This document shows positions 57,584 through 64,000 of a stretch of DNA of 64,000 bases, one piece after another. How positions within the stretch are numbered: position 1 is the first letter of the stretch; each line of letters starts with the position of its first letter. The position numbers and the translations under genes are program-made. Source of the DNA: Arthrobacter jinronghuae (GTDB taxonomy: Bacteria > Actinomycetota > Actinomycetes > Actinomycetales > Micrococcaceae); contig NZ_CP104263.1 of assembly GCF_025244825.1 (NCBI RefSeq), positions 992,001 through 1,056,000 on the forward strand, given 5' to 3'. Below the pieces are notes generated by a model that was not told the DNA's origin, made no database searches, and was given only the letters and a program-made list of their open reading frames with translations.

Positions 57584-57721
57584 ATGAGCACAGTGGAACC
57601 GAGAAGAGAATGGCGCCGTAAGCGGCCGCGCCGAACTGGGGCCGAATGGGCCGTATATGCGGGGATCGCAACCCTGGTGCTGGTTACGGCGGTGGTAGTG
57701 ATCGTGGCTTTGGGACGATAA
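57584..57721 (+). CDS. 45-residue single-pass membrane microprotein
   Basis: A short frame starts ATG 57584 and ends TAA 57719-57721. The first ~20 residues are very basic (EPRREWRRKRPRRT), followed by EWAVYAGIATLVLV and TAVVVIVALGR, one transmembrane helix. TAGCTT (57571-57576) ends 7 nt before the ATG, so it could be leaderless. A strong terminator follows 28 bases after the stop. Promoter, start, membrane topology and terminator make a coherent gene, but there is no known family. It is divergent from ugd. Confidence 0.55.
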   Translation: MSTVEPRREWRRKRPRRTGAEWAVYAGIATLVLVTAVVVIVALGR

Positions 57722-57748
57722 CGGCTCAGCGCCACGTGAGGAAACGCC

Positions 57749-57788
57749 AGAGGGAGGGTGGAAACCGTTTGGTTTCCACCCTCCCTCT
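57749..57788. terminator. Strong hairpin terminator
   Basis: Perfect 18-bp inverted repeat (57749-57766 and 57771-57788) with a GTTT loop. It lies between the convergent microprotein gene and the LAxTG wall protein gene and can serve both. Confidence 0.85.
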
Positions 57789-57831
57789 GTTTCTGATTAG
57801 TACGCTCCCGATGGGACCGCCAAGCAGTTAG

Positions 57832-58413
57832 TTAGGCATTCTTGCGGCGTGCGACTGCTACGGAGGCAACGCCGGCACCGAGTGCCAGGACGCCTGCGGC
57901 ACCCCAGAGCATCATCGCGGAATCAGCGCCGGTATCGGCGAGGCCGCCGTCGGCGGAAGCGTTGGCGCCGGTTCCGGCACCCGTTCCTACGCCGGCGCCT
58001 GTGCCTGCAGCTGCGTCCACAACAACGGTATTGGTGACAACCTTGCCGGACTCCACTCCGGTGGCAGTCAGGGTGTAGGTTCCGGCCTCGCCCAGCGTTA
58101 CCTCAACGGCGAAGTTGCCGGATGCATCGGCAACGGTGTTGTAGCTGCCAATCTGCTGAGCCAGGATGATCGGGCTGCTGACACCGGTGCCAGCGACCAC
58201 TGTGGGGTCGTTGGCGTAGGTGGCGGTCACGAGGATTTCCTCGCCGGGGATGAAGCCGGTACCGCTGAAGACCACAGTTGAACCGGGGGTGACAACGCTA
58301 TCGCTGACCGTGCCGGTGGCCGGTGCGGGGTAGCTTTCAACGGCGCTGGCAGCTCCGGCGCCAACGAAGGCCAAGGATCCGGTCAGGACTAGTGCGGATA
58401 CGGTTTTTTTCAT
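57832..58413 (-). CDS. Wall-anchored surface protein with LAxTG sorting signal
   Basis: 193 residues from ATG 58413 (GGGGAG 6 nt upstream). A signal peptide (MKKTVSALVLTGSLAFVGAG then AASA) is followed by a beta-rich domain (VTPGSTVVFSGTGFIPGEEI) of the kind seen in small actinobacterial surface proteins, and a Gly/Thr/Ala linker. The sorting signal is LADTG at 158-162, with a hydrophobic segment and RRKNA tail. LAxTG is the motif usually assigned to class E sortases. Function is unknown; it may scaffold the surface layer. Confidence 0.85.
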   Translation of the reverse strand: MKKTVSALVLTGSLAFVGAGAASAVESYPAPATGTVSDSVVTPGSTVVFSGTGFIPGEEILVTATYANDPTVVAGTGVSSPIILAQQIGSYNTVADASGNFAVEVTLGEAGTYTLTATGVESGKVVTNTVVVDAAAGTGAGVGTGAGTGANASADGGLADTGADSAMMLWGAAGVLALGAGVASVAVARRKNA

Positions 58414-58654
58414 GTGAGACTCCCCGGTGCAATTGATAAAGACTGTGTGGTTATAGACGGTCGGTTCCCACCAAGAACCCGTGAAACCCAAGCCTGGAAA
58501 TATTTCGATCTAGCGATGTGTCCCGGCGCTTCCCAGCATTACCGGTAACCTGCGCCCCTCCGCAACGCTTTTGCGAAGTGGAACGTTCCCACGGTAACAG
58601 GTGATGGTCCTACTTCCAAGCGTTGTGTGATAGGCAATCACTAACATCATATTA

Positions 58655-60541
58655 CTATTCACAAGATTCGCTCGTTTTCGCCGGGAGTACTACGTCTCGA
58701 ACCGCTTGTATCGAAGGCGTAACTTGGAGCTTTGGTTCAGAATCCTGCACTACTCGGGAAAACTCGAGGTCTATTACCGCTGTTTCTCCTGGCGCTAATT
58801 CCAAGGTCACCGTCCCCACGGGCCTCTGGCCGTGTTTACCGGCTCCGAAGGGCACTGCGGTTCCGTTGATCTGGGCTGATTCCACCAACGCTTGTGCGGG
58901 GCCATAGACAACATAGTTCGTACGGAAATGTCCTGGTTCTACTCCGTATACTCCTGCGCCGGTAACGTAAGCCGGAAGCGAAGTGGCGGCATCCTGAGGC
59001 GCTGTGTTTCCTACGGTGAGCTGTACGTTGTAGTGGCTGTACCCGTTGGGATCGCAGGTCTGCACCAGTTGGACGGTCCGTGAGGCATAATAATCCATTT
59101 TTGCCCCGGTTCCATCGTTGAAGTACACCCCGAAGGAAGCGCCTCCGGCATTTGGTCCAGTGACGGACCCAGCAAGGGCAGTGGACGAAATGATGTCCTG
59201 CTCGCCTTTGTCGCTGGACCATAAATACAGCCGGTGCTCTTGGACACTGGTGGTCAACGCCTGGACCAACTGGGTGCTATCTCCCAGGCCATCGGTGAAT
59301 GCAGAGAAAACGCTGGCTGCCACGGCAGCGAAGTACGCATCCTGGGCTGCGGGCTCCTTAATCTCCCGATAAACATCGGACAGAAGTGTGCTGACCACAT
59401 TTTCCTTGGTCAGAGATACAGGCAATGACGTCCCGTCGATTAATTGCACAACTGCTGGATCCGCTAGATCCACCGGACCGGTGGCCTCCAGAAGGTGAGC
59501 TAATACCACCGGATCCAGGGCAAGCACTCCGTCCACCGTTTTCCCGGGGTGGCGTTCTTCCCACATTCTTTTTGCGGTTTCTGCCGCAGTCGGGAAATGG
59601 GGGGTGAGGTTCACATTCTGCATCTGTGTCCCGAGCCGCCCTGTGTACAGGCGTTCCTGCTCCTCATCCACCTTCAGAGCGGGCCTAAATGCCTCGATTG
59701 CGGCCGCGCTACTCTGATCGCTCAAGCTGATTTGCCCATCGTTGACGGTCAGCATTGCTAAGGCCCCGGGAATACCGCCGGTCGCCCTCACCTCCGCACT
59801 GTTTTGTATGAGGAGAAGGTAATTACGCTCCCCGTCGGCACCCAGCATTGCTGGCATAAGCTTGGCCGCAGAGGAGGCCGTGCCCAGCGCGGAATTCACG
59901 GATTGAAGCTGCTGAGTTGCCGAACGAATCGGATCCGCCACTTCCGGCAGAAGCCGGGTTAAATCGATAGACGCGAGCCTGTCCTGCGAGAGGCGTACGG
60001 TGTTCGCAGCTGACATGATGCTCGGGGCTGCCTCCTCCAGCTGCGCGACATCGATACGCCCATCAGTCGGCGACAGCGTTTCCCAGTCGAGGGAATCGTA
60101 CTGGTTCAGCAAAGGGGCTACGGCCCGATCAACAACATCATCGGCAGAAACTGCAACCTCCGTCACGGCTCCGAAGTTCGCCCCGAGGACTGGAACCGCT
60201 GAGGCGGCTTTCCACAGGGGACCCGTAGCCGTTGCACGAGCATTCGAGGTGCTTTCCTGCATTTGAGCGAAGAGTTCATTGGAACCGTCTTGGTTGCCCG
60301 CACCCAGCTCAGCCCGAAGCTCGGGCACCAGCGTCATAGCTTTTTCAAGGTCCGCTCGGACTGCAGAGACCTGATGGAGCAACACACCTACGGCGGCGCC
60401 GGCAAGGATGCCCATAACAAGAACTGTGATCCCCGCCCGGTAAATTGCGCGGCGCCCTCGGTGTGGATGCCTGCGTCGTAAAGTCCGCTCAGACCCGGAT
60501 GTCTCAGGGTGGGTGATCGTGCTGTTGTTCATTGAGCTCAT
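58655..60541 (-). CDS. DUF4012 domain-containing membrane protein
   Basis: 628 residues. A basic N-terminus (RRRHPHRGRR) and one transmembrane helix (about 35-57) hold a large extracytoplasmic region. The DUF4012 signature block RNYLLLIQNSAEVRATGG with GIPGALAML lies near 245-270. The family is frequent in actinobacterial polysaccharide loci, but its biochemical role is unknown. It follows the second phosphoglycosyl transferase after 55 bp in a wzc - transferase - DUF4012 operon. GC content is visibly lower than in the left part of the window. Confidence 0.88.
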   Translation of the reverse strand: MSSMNNSTITHPETSGSERTLRRRHPHRGRRAIYRAGITVLVMGILAGAAVGVLLHQVSAVRADLEKAMTLVPELRAELGAGNQDGSNELFAQMQESTSNARATATGPLWKAASAVPVLGANFGAVTEVAVSADDVVDRAVAPLLNQYDSLDWETLSPTDGRIDVAQLEEAAPSIMSAANTVRLSQDRLASIDLTRLLPEVADPIRSATQQLQSVNSALGTASSAAKLMPAMLGADGERNYLLLIQNSAEVRATGGIPGALAMLTVNDGQISLSDQSSAAAIEAFRPALKVDEEQERLYTGRLGTQMQNVNLTPHFPTAAETAKRMWEERHPGKTVDGVLALDPVVLAHLLEATGPVDLADPAVVQLIDGTSLPVSLTKENVVSTLLSDVYREIKEPAAQDAYFAAVAASVFSAFTDGLGDSTQLVQALTTSVQEHRLYLWSSDKGEQDIISSTALAGSVTGPNAGGASFGVYFNDGTGAKMDYYASRTVQLVQTCDPNGYSHYNVQLTVGNTAPQDAATSLPAYVTGAGVYGVEPGHFRTNYVVYGPAQALVESAQINGTAVPFGAGKHGQRPVGTVTLELAPGETAVIDLEFSRVVQDSEPKLQVTPSIQAVRDVVLPAKTSESCE

Positions 60542-60596
60542 GGTGTGGCTTTCAGCAGGAGGGAGTGGGTCCAGCGGATGGGAACGGCTTCAACAC

Positions 60597-62033
60597 TCAG
60601 TAGGCGCCCTGGCGACTAAAGACTGCACGCACCGTCTTGAGGAGGATCGCTATGTCGCCGGCCAGAGACCAGTTCTCCACGTAATAGAGATCCAGGCGGA
60701 CCGTGTCGTCCCAGGAAAGCAGAGACCGCCCGCTGACCTGCCAGAGACCAGTCAACCCTGGCCTCACTATGAGCCGGCGGTGCACATGGCTTTGGTACTG
60801 CTCTACCTCTGAGGGGAGTGGCGGGCGGGGGCCGACCAAGCTCATAGTTCCGTTGAGAACATTGAACAGCTGAGGGAGCTCGTCCAAGCTATAGCGGCGG
60901 AGAAACCGGCCCGCCGTTGTAACCCGAGGATCAGACTTCAACTTGAACATCACGCCATTGCCGTCGCTGTGCGCCCGGAGGGCAGCTAGGTGATCTTCGG
61001 CGTCGACAACCATAGAGCGGAATTTCAACATTTGAAAGCTTTGGCCCCCAGCTCCCACCCGTTCTTGGCGGAAGAAGATAGGACCAGAGGAATCGGCTTT
61101 GATCACGGCTGCTACAGCTAGTAGTACAGGAGAAAGGACAGCTACGAGAAGGCAAGCACCCATTACGTCGAAGCAGCGCTTTAGAAGGCCCTGACCGGTA
61201 CCCAGGTTGGGTGTCGAGACGTGGATCAGAGGGAGTCCAGCCACCGGTTGCGTGTGAATTCGGGGGCCAGCGATGTCCGTCAGGGCAGGTGCCATAATCA
61301 TCCGGATCTGCATATCAGCCAAAGCCCAACCGAGCTCGCGTATGACGGATGGAGCTAGCGGTACACCACTAGAAAGAGCGACTGCATCAGGGCGAGCTTC
61401 GCGCACCGCGGAGACGATGGCCGCGGATGAAGGATCGTGCCCCAGATTTGGAAGCTTCAAGGAGCCACCGATAGTTGTTCCAGGAGGAGTGCCCGGCAAA
61501 TACGTGGACACGGGACGGTATCCCGCCATTGGTTGACTGCCTAGAGCTCGTGCTAGATGCTCGGCGCCGAAAACTCCACCGATGATGAGCACCGAAGAGC
61601 TGCTTTTCCCCACTTTTCGCTGACTTCTCAACAAACTCCGGATGAGAACCCGAGAAATTAGAAGCGATAGTACGCCGGCCGGAAGTGCCAAAGCGACATA
61701 ACCCCTGGCAGTATCCAACTGAAATACGTAGGACACCGTAGCGACCAACCCGAAAAGCCAGAACGACCCGGTTAATATACGTTTAAACTCTTCGGTACCG
61801 TAGCCCAAGACTGTGGTATCGCGGCTTCCCGATAGGCCTAGGATAGTCCACCATACGCCGGCAAGAACCAGCGTAACAGCACCGTACGGTTCAAATTCGG
61901 AGGTGATTGCTTCTCGGCCACGCGCTGTGCCGAATCGAAGAATGAGAGCCCCGGACATGGCCCACAGCACGACCGCTGCATCCACACAGGCGAGGATTCT
62001 CGAATAACGGTTCCGCCAGTTAGATTCTTCCAC
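60597..62033 (-). CDS. Second polyprenyl-phosphate sugar-1-phosphate transferase
   Basis: 478-residue paralogue of the transferase at 38894, with the same plan: N-terminal hydrophobic segments, a middle nucleotide-binding-like region (SSVLIIGGVFGAEHLARALG), and a C-terminal Bac_transf domain with FFRQERVGAGGQSFQMLKFR, LDELPQLFNVLNGTMSLVGP, PGLTGLWQVSGRSLLSWDDT and LYYVENWSLAGD. It would initiate a separate glycan, or compete for the same lipid carrier. GTG start with AGGA upstream. It is 27 bp after the wzc-like gene. Confidence 0.93.
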   Translation of the reverse strand: MEESNWRNRYSRILACVDAAVVLWAMSGALILRFGTARGREAITSEFEPYGAVTLVLAGVWWTILGLSGSRDTTVLGYGTEEFKRILTGSFWLFGLVATVSYVFQLDTARGYVALALPAGVLSLLISRVLIRSLLRSQRKVGKSSSSVLIIGGVFGAEHLARALGSQPMAGYRPVSTYLPGTPPGTTIGGSLKLPNLGHDPSSAAIVSAVREARPDAVALSSGVPLAPSVIRELGWALADMQIRMIMAPALTDIAGPRIHTQPVAGLPLIHVSTPNLGTGQGLLKRCFDVMGACLLVAVLSPVLLAVAAVIKADSSGPIFFRQERVGAGGQSFQMLKFRSMVVDAEDHLAALRAHSDGNGVMFKLKSDPRVTTAGRFLRRYSLDELPQLFNVLNGTMSLVGPRPPLPSEVEQYQSHVHRRLIVRPGLTGLWQVSGRSLLSWDDTVRLDLYYVENWSLAGDIAILLKTVRAVFSRQGAY

Positions 62034-62060
62034 CCGATTCCTGTCCCCCAGACGGCATCG

Positions 62061-63545
62061 CTAGGCCTTACTACGTGTCGTAGCGTCGTAGAAGGCCGTA
62101 TCCCGAATCCTTGGGCGCCGCTCAACTCGCATATGACTTGCATTCATACTTTTGACGGCACGGCGGGACTGCTCTTGATCCCCCGCTTCGGTTTTTGAAC
62201 CGTAGGAGTAGTAACTATGGGCATATGCATCAGGACCCTTTGTGGGAAGCAGATTCAGCACAATGCCCACAACATTCGCTCCCACGAGATTCAAGGAGCC
62301 TATGGACTTTTCAAGATCCTGGGTCTTAACTTTGTTCGCTCCAACTACTAGAACGACGCCGCCTACCATTTGTGCAAGCACTGAGGCATCAGTCACGGGG
62401 ATCAGCGGAGGTGCATCGATGATGACCACATCGAACTCGAGTTCCAGCTGGCCCAACAAGCGAGACATAGATCCTGATCCAAGCAACTCGCTCGGATTTG
62501 GAGGGATCTGCCCCGAAGTTAGCACATATAGTTCGTCGTCGCCCCAAGGCTGAAGAAGGTCCTCGACGGAGGCAGCTCCTATCAAAGCTGTGGTGAGACC
62601 AGCTCGGCCTTCAAGCCCTAAGTAGTCTGCCGCGGTCGGCCGGCGGAGATCAGCATCAACGAGTACAACGCGCTGGCCAGCTTGAGCCATAGCGATCGCG
62701 AGATTTATAGCCGTTGTGCTTTTACCCTCGGCTGGCAATGACGAGGTCACCAACATCAGCTTGGATTTGCTGTTCACGTTGGCGAACTGCAAGTTGGTTC
62801 GTATTTGGCGAAAAGACTCCGCCCGCGGGCTTTGGTGGGAAGCTTGAGTTAGCAGAGGCTTTTTCTGAGCATCGCTATCGAATGCAACGCCACCCAGGAA
62901 TGGAAGCGCCGTCACGCGGCGCAGATCCTGTTCGCCGCGAAGCTTTGTATCGAAACGTGTCCTGAAGACTGCCCATCCGAGACCTAGGGCAGCACCAACA
63001 ACGAGCCCACAAAGTAGGTTCAGTACAGTGTTGGGCGCAGTGGGACTCGAAGGAGCGGTAGCCGGGGTGATTATGGAGAGCCTTACGAGAGACTCTCTAC
63101 CCTGAGCAGGCGTCTCCAATCGGTCCACAGCCGTGATGAGACTTTCGGCAACTGCCTGCGCTATGGCAGCGGCCTGAACCGGCGAGCTGTCTTCAGCTGT
63201 AATAGATATCAGTACTGTATTGGGATCTGCTGTTGCTGAGACTGTACTGGATAGCTCCGCTGGAGTGGCGTCAACACCGAGGCTGTCAATTGCCGGCTGC
63301 AGCACTTCCGGCGTGGTCGCCGTTTTCACGTATGACTGCACTCTAGCCTGGCTGAAGCTATTTCCCTGCTGCAGATCTGTGACAGTCCCGGAACTTTGGG
63401 TCGATACGAAGAGCTGTGACTTAGCAGCGTATGTGGGTGGCGTGGAGAGCGATAACAGCCCGGACGATATCAGGCCCAAAAGCATAAGTCCGACGATTAC
63501 CACCCAATGTCGTCGAACCGCCCTGATGTAGTCGCCAAGCTCCAA
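62061..63545 (-). CDS. Wzc/CpsD-like polysaccharide co-polymerase and tyrosine autokinase
   Basis: 494 residues fusing a Wzz domain (transmembrane helices near 14-34 and 172-193) to a cytoplasmic BY-kinase. Walker A TSSLPAEGKSTTAINLA starts at 267, Walker A' VVLVDADLRRP is at 293-303, and Walker B is FDVVIIDAPPLIPVTDA. The tail contains a short tyrosine cluster (AHSYYSYG), the likely autophosphorylation site. It controls chain length and export by phosphorylation cycling. TTG start with GAAGAGG upstream. First gene of a minus-strand operon. Two TACTCG elements lie upstream in the correct orientation. Confidence 0.92.
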   Translation of the reverse strand: MELGDYIRAVRRHWVVIVGLMLLGLISSGLLSLSTPPTYAAKSQLFVSTQSSGTVTDLQQGNSFSQARVQSYVKTATTPEVLQPAIDSLGVDATPAELSSTVSATADPNTVLISITAEDSSPVQAAAIAQAVAESLITAVDRLETPAQGRESLVRLSIITPATAPSSPTAPNTVLNLLCGLVVGAALGLGWAVFRTRFDTKLRGEQDLRRVTALPFLGGVAFDSDAQKKPLLTQASHQSPRAESFRQIRTNLQFANVNSKSKLMLVTSSLPAEGKSTTAINLAIAMAQAGQRVVLVDADLRRPTAADYLGLEGRAGLTTALIGAASVEDLLQPWGDDELYVLTSGQIPPNPSELLGSGSMSRLLGQLELEFDVVIIDAPPLIPVTDASVLAQMVGGVVLVVGANKVKTQDLEKSIGSLNLVGANVVGIVLNLLPTKGPDAYAHSYYSYGSKTEAGDQEQSRRAVKSMNASHMRVERRPRIRDTAFYDATTRSKA

Positions 63546-63895
63546 GACGTAGACCTCTTCCCAATCGTGCGGTGTGGCTCAGACGCTGCGAAGGCCGCAG
63601 AGTTAGCCGAGTAAAACCTATTCAGCCATATCCGTAATACCTGATGAGGCGTCGGCCTAATGGTACCGGCCATGTGGCTGAACAGCTAACGGTCAGCAAC
63701 TACATGTCTTGACTCCAGTGAGGAAGAAAGGACATCTAAACAAGAAACCGACGGGCGGACCCAAGAAGATGAAATCGAGTAACCGGTTCGAACCACCCTT
63801 TGCGGGTATGCGGTTATAGCTGTGCTGATGCGATACCCCTCGCAGACTAGGGGTATATTGTAGGCCGGTAGAACAAACATGGATAAAGGGGTAGC
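63546..63895. promoter_or_regulatory. Divergent region between wzc-like and Alg14-like genes
   Basis: About 350 relatively AT-rich bases without a gene I can support. On the minus strand the 14-mer TAGGTTTTACTCGG (63607-63620) is identical to the one at 30334-30347, and another TACTCG lies at 63776-63781. Neither has TANNNT at the 22-nt offset. On the plus strand TATATT (63854-63859) may be a -10 for the right-hand gene. Confidence 0.4.
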
Positions 63896-64000
63896 TTGCG
63901 TAAGCGAAAACTGCTTATGGTCGCAGGAACCGGGGGACACCTGACGGAACTCATCAGGTTAGCTCCGCGATTTGGTGCCTCACCCGACTCGGTTTGGATA
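63896..64000 (+). CDS. Alg14/PssD-like glycosyltransferase subunit, 5' part
   Basis: The frame runs off the right edge after 35 codons. From a TTG at 63896 it reads RKRKLLMVAGTGGHLTELIR, the Gly-rich N-terminal motif of Alg14/PssD proteins and similar to the gene at 42931. An AAAGGGG SD lies just upstream. ATG 63917 is a possible later start. It belongs to the second glycan block and is divergent from wzc. Confidence 0.75.
   Translation, partial: MRKRKLLMVAGTGGHLTELIRLAPRFGASPDSVWI

Noticed and set aside
1..64000. Insertion sequences, prophage, CRISPR array or rRNA genes
   Set aside because: No transposase, integrase, phage structural gene, repeat-spacer pattern or rRNA sequence could be found by eye.

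Overview
The window reads as a chromosome segment of a high-GC actinobacterium, most likely Arthrobacter or another Micrococcaceae. Codons are strongly G/C-ended, and GTG/TTG starts and apparently leaderless genes are frequent. The left third keeps the actinobacterial gene set PMT - rsmI - tatD - rpf - rsmA - ispE and glmU - prs - rplY - pth, known from the Mycobacterium tuberculosis Rv1002c-Rv1018c region. No transposase, integrase, rRNA operon or CRISPR array is visible.

Layout. 1-24.5 kb is mostly housekeeping: a membrane protein end, an acyl-CoA synthetase, protein O-mannosyltransferase, rsmI, an aldehyde dehydrogenase, a moxR / DUF58 / transglutaminase operon, tatD, a resuscitation-promoting factor, an XRE regulator, rsmA-ispE-ABC-F, a TetR-NUDIX fusion, tRNA-Gln, and glmU-prs-rplY-pth. 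25-38.7 kb holds five consecutive large STAND-type LuxR (LAL) regulators. 38.9-52 kb is an exopolysaccharide (EPS) or wall-glycan locus: initiating phosphoglycosyl transferase, cytidylyltransferase, GH16 hydrolase, Wzz-like protein and an Alg14/Alg13-like pair, then a minus-strand operon with a secreted fibrinogen-like/beta-propeller protein, CDP-alcohol phosphatidyltransferase, GT2, Wzy-like and Wzx-like proteins. 52.3-57.7 kb has sufS-sufU, two unknown genes, UDP-glucose dehydrogenase and a 45-residue membrane microprotein. 57.8-64 kb is a second, lower-GC surface-glycan block: LAxTG wall protein, DUF4012 protein, second phosphoglycosyl transferase, Wzc-like tyrosine autokinase and the start of a second Alg14-like gene.

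How it may work together (inference). The two glycan blocks contain most parts of a Wzx/Wzy pathway, and ugd can supply UDP-glucuronate. The most interesting signal is a shared promoter architecture: TACTCG, exactly 22 nt, then a TANNNT -10 hexamer. It occurs in four intergenic regions, before LuxR genes 3 and 4 of the array, the first phosphoglycosyl transferase and the wzz-like gene. Further TACTCG copies lie upstream of wzz and wzc. This suggests that the LuxR array and the glycan genes form one regulon, with one or more array members acting as activators at the -35 position.
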